This document shows positions 7,955 through 15,830 of a stretch of DNA of 64,000 nucleotides, in pieces. This DNA comes from UBA1219 sp045601425. Lineage in GTDB: Bacteria; Bacteroidota; Bacteroidia; Bacteroidales; P3. The stretch lies in the NCBI GenBank assembly GCA_045601425.1, contig JAZRZP010000005.1:62001-126000 (forward strand), given 5' to 3'. Numbering within the stretch: the first letter of the stretch is position 1; every line of letters begins with the position of its first letter. The notes beneath the pieces are model-generated. The model had not been told where the DNA came from. It saw only the letters and a list, made by a program, of their open reading frames with translations, and did no database searches. Made by a program: the position numbers and the translations under genes.

Positions 7955-8929
7955 TCAAAGTTCCCGTCCGAGAAGCTGTTTTACTACATCGTACATTATC
8001 TGCTTGTTTTCCCTCGGCAAGGAAATATCTTCAAGGCAGGAAAGAGCTTTGCCGAAATACATTTCTATCTCTTTTTTCACCAAAAATCCAATGTTCAGAT
8101 CTTTATAGATGGCAAGTACGGTATTTATCTTTTCCGTCGGGTTATCGGGGACGGTTGAGAAGAGTTGCTGCAAAGTACGTTTCTGTTCCAAGTTCGCCAC
8201 TTCGAGAGCCTTGAGGTAGAGAAAGGTCTTCTTGTTGTCTTTTATGTCGGTGCCTGTCTGTTTCCCGAAGACGGCCACATTGCCGAAAGCGTCGAGCAGA
8301 TCGTCCTGCAGTTGGAAAGACAGTCCCATGTTGATACCGAAATCGTAGAGCAACTGAATGTCTTTTTCGCTGGCACCTGCATACAAGGCTCCTATTTTCA
8401 GTGCACCGGCGAGCAGGACCGAGGTTTTCAGCCTTATCATCTGCATGTAGTCGGGTATAGAGACATCTGAAATGGTTTCGAAGTTCATGTCGTACTGCTG
8501 GCCGTCACAAACCTCTATGGCTGTTTGAGTGAAAGTGCGGAGTATTTCATTCTGGTTCTCGTGTTTTTTTTCAAGAAAATAGCGGTAGGACATGGCAAAC
8601 ATAGTGTCTCCCGAGAGGATTGCCGTATTTTCGTTCCAATGACGGTACACGGTTTCCCTGCCACGACGCAGTGGTGATTTATCCATGAGGTCGTCGTGAA
8701 GAAGGGTGAAATTATGAAACACTTCTATTCCGATGGCTGCTCTTTCGGCATCGGCGACGTTTCCGCCGAACATGTCGCAGGCGGCCAGCATAAGCGAAGG
8801 TCTCAGACGTTTGCCTCCCTGCGAAAGTGCGTATTCCACCGGCTCATAAAGTTCTTTGGGTTCGTGAATGAAATTTTCTGTTTCAAAAAGTTGTTTTACA
8901 CGGTTTTGTATTTCGGACAGCGTTTTCAT
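7955..8929 (-). CDS. polyprenyl (geranylgeranyl/farnesyl-type) diphosphate synthase
   Basis: A 324-residue trans-isoprenyl diphosphate synthase that condenses isopentenyl diphosphate onto allylic primers. Both Asp-rich motifs are present: DDLMD (79-83, followed by SPLRRG) and DDLLD in LQDDLLDAFG. The Arg-rich GGKRLRPSL at 38-46 is also typical. The residues before the first motif (FHNFTLLHDD) resemble the short to medium chain group, but product length cannot be read reliably. I start it at the ATG at 8929 (MKTLSEIQN) rather than a TTG 30 bases upstream. It lies 33 bases after tgt and 3 bases before the thioesterase, so it is the middle gene of an operon. Confidence 0.9.
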   Translation of the reverse strand: MKTLSEIQNRVKQLFETENFIHEPKELYEPVEYALSQGGKRLRPSLMLAACDMFGGNVADAERAAIGIEVFHNFTLLHDDLMDKSPLRRGRETVYRHWNENTAILSGDTMFAMSYRYFLEKKHENQNEILRTFTQTAIEVCDGQQYDMNFETISDVSIPDYMQMIRLKTSVLLAGALKIGALYAGASEKDIQLLYDFGINMGLSFQLQDDLLDAFGNVAVFGKQTGTDIKDNKKTFLYLKALEVANLEQKRTLQQLFSTVPDNPTEKINTVLAIYKDLNIGFLVKKEIEMYFGKALSCLEDISLPRENKQIMYDVVKQLLGREL

Positions 8930-8962
8930 TTTGTGTATTATTTGTTTCAAGGTTAACAATTG

Positions 8963-10093
8963 TCATAATCTTTGGGAAAGTACCGTCACCATGTGGTTTT
9001 TCCATTGCAGGAAATCGCCTTCGGATATATGTCTGCGGGCTTCGCCCACAAGCCACAGATAGAATGCGAGGTTGTGGATACTTGCAATCTGCATTGCGAG
9101 TATTTCCTGAGCCTTGAACAGGTGATGGAGATAAGCTTTTGTATAGACACGGTCAACGGCAGCAGAGCTGTTTTCGTCAATAGGAGAAAAGTCCGTTTCC
9201 CATTTCTTGTTTTTCATGTTCATGGTACCCTGTGCCGTGAACAGCAGACCATTCCGGCCGTTTCGGGTCGGCATGACGCAATCCATCATATCGACACCAA
9301 CAGCAATGCTTTCGAGTATGTTCACCGGAGTTCCGACGCCCATGAGGTAGCGCGGTTTGTCTTTCGGCAAGATGTCGCACACCAGTTCGGTGAGTTCGTA
9401 CATAACTTCGGCAGGTTCTCCCACCGCCAGACCACCGATGGCGTTGCCTTCGCAACCGACAGATGCTACTTTCTCAGCCGACTGTATCCTCAAATCCCTG
9501 TATACGCTTCCCTGAACTATCGGAAACAATGTCTGGCTGTAGTCGTAATGAGAAGATGTGGAGCGGAACTGTTTCACGCAGCGGTCAAGCCACGAATGTG
9601 TACGTCGCAGGGAACCTTTTGCATAATTGTAGTCGCACGGGAAAGGAGTGCATTCGTCGAACGCCATGATTATGTCACCTCCGATTGAACGCTGCACGTC
9701 AATGGCTCGTTCGGGGGTGAAGAAATGCTTCGATCCGTCGATATGAGAGCGGAAGAGCACCCCGTCTTCGGACATTTTACGGTTGTGAGAAAGCGAATAG
9801 ACCTGAAAACCGCCGCTGTCGGTAAGTATGGGACGGTCCCAGCCATTGAAGCGGTGCAGACCTCCGGCAGCCTCAAGCACGTCCGTGCCGGGACGGAGAT
9901 ACAGATGATAAGTGTTGCCAAGGATTATTTTTGCCGAAACCTGTTCGACAAGTTCCTGAAAATGAACAGCTTTTACAGAACCAACCGTTCCAACAGGCAT
10001 AAATATTGGCGTCGGGATATCGCCGTGGTCGGTGTGTATTGTACCCACACGAGCTTTACTTTGTGAGTCGGTTTTTTCCAACAGAAATTTCAT
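8963..10093 (-). CDS. tgt: queuine tRNA-ribosyltransferase (altered zinc site)
   Basis: A 376-residue tRNA-guanine transglycosylase that swaps guanine-34 for a queuosine precursor in GUN anticodons. Substrate and catalytic motifs are clear: TDSGGFQVYSL with Asp92, and VDMMDCVMPTRNGRNG carrying the nucleophilic Asp (about 271). The usual C-terminal zinc motif (CxCxxC plus His) is not intact. After DFSPIDEN, where the cysteines belong, the sequence is SSAAVDRVYTKAYL, although the His in ASIHN (340) remains. This may be a lineage trait rather than loss of function, because everything else is well conserved. It is probably the first gene of a three-gene operon. ATG at 10093. Confidence 0.93.
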   Translation of the reverse strand: MKFLLEKTDSQSKARVGTIHTDHGDIPTPIFMPVGTVGSVKAVHFQELVEQVSAKIILGNTYHLYLRPGTDVLEAAGGLHRFNGWDRPILTDSGGFQVYSLSHNRKMSEDGVLFRSHIDGSKHFFTPERAIDVQRSIGGDIIMAFDECTPFPCDYNYAKGSLRRTHSWLDRCVKQFRSTSSHYDYSQTLFPIVQGSVYRDLRIQSAEKVASVGCEGNAIGGLAVGEPAEVMYELTELVCDILPKDKPRYLMGVGTPVNILESIAVGVDMMDCVMPTRNGRNGLLFTAQGTMNMKNKKWETDFSPIDENSSAAVDRVYTKAYLHHLFKAQEILAMQIASIHNLAFYLWLVGEARRHISEGDFLQWKNHMVTVLSQRL

Positions 10094-10166
10094 ATCAGAT
10101 CTGCAATGTTAGTAAGTAAGTTGATAAAATATATCTTTTTTCTGCTGTTTTTTTACAGTTTTTTCA

Positions 10167-10174
10167 TACTTTTG
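10167..10174 (+). promoter_or_regulatory. -7 element for the glycosyltransferase/sigma factor pair
   Basis: TACTTTTG fits TAnnTTTG and lies about 22 bases before the ATG at 10197. There is no clear TTTG box 19-21 bases upstream (CTG only), so confidence is limited. Confidence 0.45.
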
Positions 10175-10196
10175 CACCTCAAAAAAACGACATATC

Positions 10197-11366
10197 ATGA
10201 TAATCTTTGGTACACATTTTGAGACACTTCCGTTGATCGCACTCATCATATTCGCAATAAGTTTCATTGTTCTGATGCTGTATTACGGCATGCATCACTT
10301 GCGCGTAGCCCTGTACAAAAACGACAAAAACAGAAAGCAAGACAATGACAATAACGCAAAACCATCGGTTTCAATTGTGTTGACCGTAAAAAACGACGAG
10401 ATTTTTTTGAGCGACAACCTCACGTACCTGCTTGAACAGGAATATCCGGATTTCGAAGTCATTGTCGTCGACTATGCCTCAACCGACGGCACCCAATATG
10501 TCCTGCAGGTTTACAAGGAAAACTATGGCGACCGCTTGAAAATAGTACGTTTTCCAGATGAAAACCCGATGTATCGCGGAAAGAAATACCCGCTGGCAAT
10601 AGGCATACAGTCGGCAAAGAACGACATCATCGTGCTTACAGACGTAGATTGCATTCCCAACGGATTCAACTGGGTAAGCGAAATGGCAGGCCCTTTTGCA
10701 AACCCAAGAACAGACATCGTAATCGGGTACTGCGGATACAACAGAAACGGGACAGTTCTGAACGACTTCATACAATTCGAGAACCTTCAGTCCATGGGGT
10801 CGATATTCGGCAAAACACTGATGCACCACCCCTATTCTGCACACGGACAGAACATGGCTTACCGCAGAGATTTTTTCTTCAAGAGCAACGGTTTCATAAA
10901 GCACTACAACATTCCTGCCGGTGATGATGACTTGTTTATAAACCAGAATGCGACACGAAAAAACACATCCATCCGCACCACAAAAGAGTCGTTCGTAAAA
11001 ACGAATTCAAAAGACAATTTTTCACTTTGGCACTCTCAACGTTGCGAGCGCAGCATCTCACGCAGTCACTTCAAATTCAGTGACAAGCTTCTGATTTCTG
11101 CATATCCGACATTCGTCCTGCTCTTTTATCTGTTCGGGGCACTTTCGTACATTGCAATGCCACTGCCCGTACTCGGGTTCTGCATTTTGGGAGTGCTGGC
11201 AGTAAAGCTGACTTGGCAGATAATATGCTTCTACCAGATGTGCAGATATTTCGAGACACAGAAGCACATTTCGTTCCTTTCTCCGCTTTTCGAAATTTAT
11301 TTTATGTTTGCAAATACTTTTTTGAGCATAACCACGTTACGACATAAAAAATCGAGATGGAAGTAA
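10197..11366 (+). CDS. membrane-anchored family 2 glycosyltransferase
   Basis: A 389-residue GT2 enzyme. An N-terminal helix (about 10-31) is followed by a GT-A catalytic domain beginning PSVSIVLTVKND. Asp residues occur in VVDYASTDGT and in the metal-binding LTDVDCIP. The acceptor-side motif is AGDDDLFINQ and a QRCER-type motif follows (WHSQRCERS), as in processive or lipid-linked GT2 enzymes. Two or three helices lie near the C-terminus (about 298-345 and 365-380). The product is unknown; the membrane anchoring suggests a lipid-linked or exported glycan. The last 10 bases overlap the sigma factor gene, so expression is coupled. This neighbourhood with tgt is, from memory, common in Bacteroidales. 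Confidence 0.87.
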   Translation: MIIFGTHFETLPLIALIIFAISFIVLMLYYGMHHLRVALYKNDKNRKQDNDNNAKPSVSIVLTVKNDEIFLSDNLTYLLEQEYPDFEVIVVDYASTDGTQYVLQVYKENYGDRLKIVRFPDENPMYRGKKYPLAIGIQSAKNDIIVLTDVDCIPNGFNWVSEMAGPFANPRTDIVIGYCGYNRNGTVLNDFIQFENLQSMGSIFGKTLMHHPYSAHGQNMAYRRDFFFKSNGFIKHYNIPAGDDDLFINQNATRKNTSIRTTKESFVKTNSKDNFSLWHSQRCERSISRSHFKFSDKLLISAYPTFVLLFYLFGALSYIAMPLPVLGFCILGVLAVKLTWQIICFYQMCRYFETQKHISFLSPLFEIYFMFANTFLSITTLRHKKSRWK

Positions 11367-11968
11367 CCTCACAATTAAGCACAGACAAAGCCGTCAGAGA
11401 CTATCAGCTGGTATGCCTTGCCCTTGAAAAGGGTGACCAGAGGGCGTATGCCGACCTGATGCAGAAATACCGTGAGCCGCTTTACCTGATGCTTTTGAAA
11501 ATGACCAACGATCCTGTCGAAGCCGATGACCTTACCATAGAAGCCTTCGGCAAGGCATTCCGTTCATTGCACCTCTACACTCCCACTCACGCTTTCAGTA
11601 CATGGCTGTTTTCCATAGCCGCAAACAACTGCATTGACTTTATACGAAAAAAACGTCTCCATACCATATCGCTGAACAGCATGTATGTGAGCCGCGACGA
11701 AGAATTTTCGGAACTTCCCATCCCTGCAAGCGAAAACACACCTGAAGAAGAAATAATTCTCGCCCAAAAAGTTGCCCTCATGCGTGATGTCGTGAAGCTT
11801 CTGAAACCGCGCTACCGACACCTTGTTGAACTCAGGTATTTTGAAGAGTTCTCGTACGAAGAAATAGCACAAGAAATGAATCTTCCACTCGGCACCGTGA
11901 AAGCCCAGCTTTTCAGGGCACGCGATTTCCTGTATCAGATACTGAAAGATAAAAAACAGAACATTTGA
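11357..11968 (+). CDS. RNA polymerase sigma-70 family factor, ECF-like
   Basis: A 203-residue sigma factor with region 2 (about residues 25-95, including DPVEADDLTIEAFGKAF and the core FSTWLFSIAANNCIDFIRKK) and region 4 (about 140-195, with the helix-turn-helix FSYEEIAQEMNLPLGTVKAQ). Regions 1 and 3 are absent, as in the ECF group. No anti-sigma factor gene is adjacent, which is unusual for ECF factors. Instead the gene overlaps the upstream glycosyltransferase by 10 bases and is followed by a short terminator-like hairpin and an outer-membrane protein gene. This argues for a constitutive or housekeeping role. Target promoters are unknown. Confidence 0.9.
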   Translation: MEVTSQLSTDKAVRDYQLVCLALEKGDQRAYADLMQKYREPLYLMLLKMTNDPVEADDLTIEAFGKAFRSLHLYTPTHAFSTWLFSIAANNCIDFIRKKRLHTISLNSMYVSRDEEFSELPIPASENTPEEEIILAQKVALMRDVVKLLKPRYRHLVELRYFEEFSYEEIAQEMNLPLGTVKAQLFRARDFLYQILKDKKQNI

Positions 11969-11973
11969 CAATC

Positions 11974-12002
11974 GGAGTGTTGACAGACACTCTTTTTTTT
12001 TA
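11974..12002 (+). terminator. short terminator hairpin between sigma factor and OMP genes
   Basis: GAGTGT pairs with ACACTC (6 bp, loop TGACAG), followed by nine T. It ends 11 bases before the next ATG (12014), leaving no room for a separate promoter; it may act as an attenuator or partial terminator. Confidence 0.65.
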
Positions 12003-12013
12003 ATGACACCGCA

Positions 12014-12898
12014 ATGAAAAAACATTTTTCGGCCTTGACGGCCATAATTCTCGCCATAGGCAACATGGCTGCGGCACAGGACTTTGACAATACCGGAATT
12101 CCTGCACTGAAGGGCTTTTCGATAACCATAAACGGTGGCGCCACCCTTGCAAGCAAGCACCATGCCGGTTTTTACGACGGCAATCCTGACAACCCCAACA
12201 CGATAAACCGCGTACTCCACAGCGAATCTTTCGGCACGCAGATATGGAACAGTCTGGTTGACCAAGGCAAGATATCGCCTTCGGCCATACAGAACTACCA
12301 CCAGCTGCAGGTTGCCGAATACGGTGAAATGAGATACGACGTAAGTTTCCAAGTCGGCATAGGATTCCGCTACGACATGGCGGAGAACAATGCCGTATTC
12401 ATACGATTCGACTATTCGAAACTCACAGCCAAAGGTGGGTTCAACCTGTACAGCGGTGCCAGCACTTCCATACTGAGCAACACCGACAAATATATAAGCT
12501 GCGGAATTGTCGGCACCGAATCGAGGACATACATTGACCTCGGTTTTTCAAAATCCTTTCCGATAACCGACCGGTTGCATTTTGCCATCGACCTTGGGCT
12601 GAACATAAACAACTACCATGTTCTGAGCAACGACATTGAAATAGCAGGCACGTCGTACAGCATTCTCGATGTATGGAACGGAGAATCGCCGACGGCGTAC
12701 ACTGCCACATACGAATACTACCAGACAGGCATAGGATACGGAGGTTTCGTCACCCCGTGCCTGCGCTACATGTTCCCGAATTCAATGGCTGTAGACCTCG
12801 GTATCACCGCCTACTACAACAAGATAAACCTGCCCGGACACGATAGTTTCAGACCACAGTTCACCCTCTTTGCCCGCTTCATAATGAACAACCTGTAA
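12014..12898 (+). CDS. predicted outer-membrane beta-barrel protein
   Basis: A 294-residue exported protein I cannot name. The signal peptide ends NMAAA, with Gln22 as the likely mature N-terminus. The rest alternates short amphipathic strands and Gly/Asn/Tyr turns (for example FQVGIGFRYDMAENNAVFIR and SMAVDLGITAYYNKINL). It ends in the aromatic strand FTLFARFIMNNL, as expected for an 8-12 strand outer-membrane barrel. It is preceded by a hairpin that leaves no room for a promoter, and its stop overlaps the next start as TAATG, so it is tied to the GNAT-Nnr-NUDIX genes by transcription if not by function. Confidence 0.7.
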   Translation: MKKHFSALTAIILAIGNMAAAQDFDNTGIPALKGFSITINGGATLASKHHAGFYDGNPDNPNTINRVLHSESFGTQIWNSLVDQGKISPSAIQNYHQLQVAEYGEMRYDVSFQVGIGFRYDMAENNAVFIRFDYSKLTAKGGFNLYSGASTSILSNTDKYISCGIVGTESRTYIDLGFSKSFPITDRLHFAIDLGLNINNYHVLSNDIEIAGTSYSILDVWNGESPTAYTATYEYYQTGIGYGGFVTPCLRYMFPNSMAVDLGITAYYNKINLPGHDSFRPQFTLFARFIMNNL

Positions 12899-13434
12899 TG
12901 ATAAATCTTGTAAAAACCGACAAATCAGAAAAACACACTGAGTTTGCAAAAAAACTGTTCGAATCGGCCTTCCCGCCCGAAGAACGCCCCGACTTTGAGA
13001 CAGTAAAAAACCGTACCGACAGGGAATTCAGATTCAATATAATAGAATGCGACGGGAATCCCGTAGGAATTCTGTCGTTATGGGTTTTCGAACAATTTGT
13101 CTACATTGAACATTTTGCAATAGAAGAAACCTTGAGGAACAGAACGTTGGGGAGTAATACTCTCAGTCTGCTGAAAGAGTCGGTTTTTCCCGTGAAGGAA
13201 ATGATTTTAGAAGTAGAAATGCCAGACAACGAGACTGCACGACACAGAATAGCCTTCTACGAACGGAACGGCTTCTTCTGCAATTCAGGCTTCGCATATC
13301 TCCAACCACCCTACCGAAAAGGCACGGAATCCGTTCCGATGACGATAATGTCGCGAAACAGATTGCAAGACACGCAATTGCAGGAATTCAAAAAGATATT
13401 GTACCGAAAAGTATATCACAGCGATGTCATTTAA
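12898..13434 (+). CDS. GNAT family N-acetyltransferase
   Basis: A 178-residue GNAT enzyme transferring an acyl group from acyl-CoA to an unknown amine. Family strands are visible (NPVGILSLWVFEQFVYIEHFAI), followed by a weak acetyl-CoA pyrophosphate-binding stretch (EETLRNRTLGSNTLSLL in place of the canonical Q/RxxGxG/A) and the C-terminal HRIAFYERNGFFCNS, which is very typical. The start overlaps the stop of the outer-membrane protein gene (TAATG), and the 3' end overlaps nnr by 11 bases. The position suggests a role in metabolite repair or detoxification, but this is inference. Confidence 0.8.
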   Translation: MINLVKTDKSEKHTEFAKKLFESAFPPEERPDFETVKNRTDREFRFNIIECDGNPVGILSLWVFEQFVYIEHFAIEETLRNRTLGSNTLSLLKESVFPVKEMILEVEMPDNETARHRIAFYERNGFFCNSGFAYLQPPYRKGTESVPMTIMSRNRLQDTQLQEFKKILYRKVYHSDVI

Positions 13435-14944
13435 AAAAATTTTTTCTGCCGAACAGATGAGGTCTGCCGACACATACACGATACGGCACGAACCGATTAC
13501 GTCCATCGACCTCATGGAACGGGCTGCCGGCGCCTGCTACGAATGGATTCTCGAAAATCTTACCGGTCACAACATCACAATAATCTGCGGCACAGGCAAC
13601 AACGGGGGGGACGGTCTTGCCGTGGCACGAATGCTGAATGGAAAGAGAAATATTTCCGTCATTATCCTGAAGATTTCAGAAAACCCAAGTGCCGACTTCT
13701 GCAAAAACTACGAAAGACTGAGAAAATGCACTGAAGTACAAATAATGGAACTTGAAAAGAACAGTCCGCTGGAAATACCCCAAGACACCGATTTGCTGAT
13801 AGATGCGGTTTTCGGCACCGGACTTTCACGGGTACCGGAGAATTGGACAAAAGACATCATAGAAACCATGAATGCAAGTCCGGCCACAAAACTGGCCATT
13901 GACGTGCCGTCGGGTCTGTTCTGCGACAGAAGTTCCAAGGGGAACGCCGTCTTTCATGCCGACACTACCCTCAGTTTCGAACTTCCGAAACTTGCCTTTC
14001 TCTTACCCGAAAACGGGGAAAATGTGGGAGATTTTCACATCTTGCCAATAGGCCTGCACAAAAATCACATAAACGAAACCCACACACCTTTTTATTATGT
14101 TGACAAGATAGAAGGCAACGACATTCTACCCTGCCGTGCAAAATTCTCACACAAAGGAAGTTTCGGACACGTGCTGATCATAGCCGGCAGTTATGGAAAA
14201 ACGGGAGCCGCCGTTCTGGCAAGCAAAGCATGCCTCAGAACCGGAGCCGGACTTGTGACAAACCACCTTCCCCAAAAATGTGTTGACTGCATGCAGGCGT
14301 CATTCCCGGAAGCAATGGTTTCGATTGACGGAAACAGCCATTGTTTTTCCGCACTCCCTCAAGACCTTGACAAATATACCGTTGCAGCCATCGGACCCGG
14401 GCTGGGAACATCGGCTGAAACACAGAACGCACTACACAAATTCCTGTCAATATGGGGCAAGGCTGCAGTTCTCGATGCCGATGCACTGAACTGCATTTCA
14501 CTGAATGACAACATTTTGTCGGTTATACCCGAAAATTCCATTCTAACTCCACATCCAAAAGAATTCGAACGGCTCGCAGGAACATGGGACAATGATTTCG
14601 AACGACTGGAGAAACAGTGCCGTTTTTCGAAACTCCACAATGTGATTGTCGTACTCAAAGGAGCCCACACAAGCATTTCTGTACCCCGCCGGAACGGCGA
14701 AGTTGACGTGTTTTTCAACAGTACCGGGAATCCGGGCATGGCAACGGCCGGCAGTGGCGATGTTCTAACCGGAATAATAGCAGGACTGATGGCTCAGGGA
14801 CTATCTCCCGAAAAAGCCGCCATACTGGGAGTGTACCTTCACGGCAAAGCCGGCGACAATGCCATGAAAGACAAAGGTTACTCGCTCATTGCCTCCGACA
14901 TAATTGAAAATCTCGCCATTGGCAAACAAATCTCACAACCATGA
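13424..14944 (+). CDS. nnr: bifunctional NAD(P)HX epimerase / ADP-dependent NAD(P)HX dehydratase
   Basis: A 506-residue fusion enzyme that repairs hydrated NADH and NADPH. The N-terminal epimerase domain (about 1-210) has the Rossmann motif IICGTGNNGGDGLAVAR and the catalytic-region DAVFGTGL. The C-terminal ribokinase-like dehydratase domain (about 225-500) has GSYGKTGAAVLASKA, AIGPGLGTS, VLDADALN, TPHPKEFERL and the ADP-binding NPGMATAGSGDVLTGI. Length and domain order match the bacterial fusion protein. It overlaps the GNAT gene by 11 bases and the NUDIX gene by four (ATGA), so all three are probably coupled. Confidence 0.96.
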   Translation: MSFKKIFSAEQMRSADTYTIRHEPITSIDLMERAAGACYEWILENLTGHNITIICGTGNNGGDGLAVARMLNGKRNISVIILKISENPSADFCKNYERLRKCTEVQIMELEKNSPLEIPQDTDLLIDAVFGTGLSRVPENWTKDIIETMNASPATKLAIDVPSGLFCDRSSKGNAVFHADTTLSFELPKLAFLLPENGENVGDFHILPIGLHKNHINETHTPFYYVDKIEGNDILPCRAKFSHKGSFGHVLIIAGSYGKTGAAVLASKACLRTGAGLVTNHLPQKCVDCMQASFPEAMVSIDGNSHCFSALPQDLDKYTVAAIGPGLGTSAETQNALHKFLSIWGKAAVLDADALNCISLNDNILSVIPENSILTPHPKEFERLAGTWDNDFERLEKQCRFSKLHNVIVVLKGAHTSISVPRRNGEVDVFFNSTGNPGMATAGSGDVLTGIIAGLMAQGLSPEKAAILGVYLHGKAGDNAMKDKGYSLIASDIIENLAIGKQISQP

Positions 14945-15417
14945 AACAGACCACCTTATGCTATCTGGAAAAAGACGGTTGCTACCTGATGCTCCACCGC
15001 ACGAAAAAAGAAAACGACGAAAACCGCGACAAATGGATCGGCGTCGGCGGCAAATTCGAAAACAATGAAAGTCCCGAAGACTGCATGCTGCGGGAAGTGG
15101 AAGAAGAAACAGGTCTTAAAGTGAACGAATGGCAGTACCGCGGCATAGTAACCTTCGTATCCGACACATACGAATGCGAGTACATGCACCTTTTCCATTG
15201 CAGTGAATGGACCGGCAACATAAAAGCTTGTGATGAAGGGGAACTGGAATGGATTGAAAAACAAAAACTCATGGACCTCACCATGTGGCAGGGAGACAGG
15301 ATATTCCTGCAGTTAATGGATTCGGACATTCCATTTTTCTCGTTAAAGCTCCAATATAGGGGCGAGGTACTGAAAAAAGCAGTATTGAACGGGAAAGGAC
15401 TTGATTTTCAATTGTAA
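14941..15417 (+). CDS. NUDIX hydrolase, MutT-like
   Basis: A 158-residue NUDIX pyrophosphohydrolase. The full NUDIX box is present from Gly37 to Leu59 (GKFENNESPEDC then REVEEETGL), with the Mg-binding glutamates in REVEEE. The beginning (TTLCYLEKDGCYLMLHRTKK) and the phrase WIGVGGKFE resemble 8-oxo-dGTP diphosphatases of the MutT/MTH1-like group, so nucleotide-pool cleaning is likely but not certain. The start overlaps nnr as ATGA. Its 3' end overlaps the convergent Rieske-like gene by 10 bases. Confidence 0.9.
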   Translation: MKQTTLCYLEKDGCYLMLHRTKKENDENRDKWIGVGGKFENNESPEDCMLREVEEETGLKVNEWQYRGIVTFVSDTYECEYMHLFHCSEWTGNIKACDEGELEWIEKQKLMDLTMWQGDRIFLQLMDSDIPFFSLKLQYRGEVLKKAVLNGKGLDFQL

Positions 15418-15830
15418 ACATGCAGTACATTGCCATCGTAATGCGTTGAATAACTGCGAAGCGGCGACTTGGCCGGACCTTCGATAGGTGTACCGTCGGT
15501 ATAAATGAACTTTGAACCGCACTTGGGGCATAGCAGTATCACGCTTGAAGCAGTGTCGACAACAACTGCAGTCTCGTTATCCTTGGGACAGGCGCGCTCA
15601 TAGGCGAAAAACTCGTCCCAACTGTAACGGAAAACCACCACGCCGCGATACCCTCCGACGAGATATTCATACCCCCCTACAGTATTCAGATTGCTGTACA
15701 TCGGGGAATTCGGGTCGATTGTAAAATTCACATAACCCACGGGAGCCTCTTCCTCGTTTTTGCATGAAAGACACAGCAAAAGACAGGAAACGAGTATTAT
15801 CAGTCTGGAAAATCTTCTACTTCTTGCCAT
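15408..15830 (-). CDS. Rieske-like lipoprotein with three Cys and no ligand His
   Basis: A 140-residue exported protein with a lipobox-like LCLSC (lipid Cys23). The C-terminal half follows the Rieske fold layout: a first metal loop (RACPKDN, Cys81), a second loop (LLCPKCGSKF, Cys101 and Cys104) and the closing Gly/Pro-rich turn (EGPAKSPLRSY). In true Rieske centres the loops are CxH and CxxH. Here the first His is Lys and the second is Cys, so a normal 2Fe-2S Rieske cluster is not expected; a different metal site or none is possible. The gene overlaps the glutaminyl cyclase gene by 14 bases and is its operon partner. Confidence 0.75.
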   Translation of the reverse strand: MARSRRFSRLIILVSCLLLCLSCKNEEEAPVGYVNFTIDPNSPMYSNLNTVGGYEYLVGGYRGVVVFRYSWDEFFAYERACPKDNETAVVVDTASSVILLCPKCGSKFIYTDGTPIEGPAKSPLRSYSTHYDGNVLHVYN

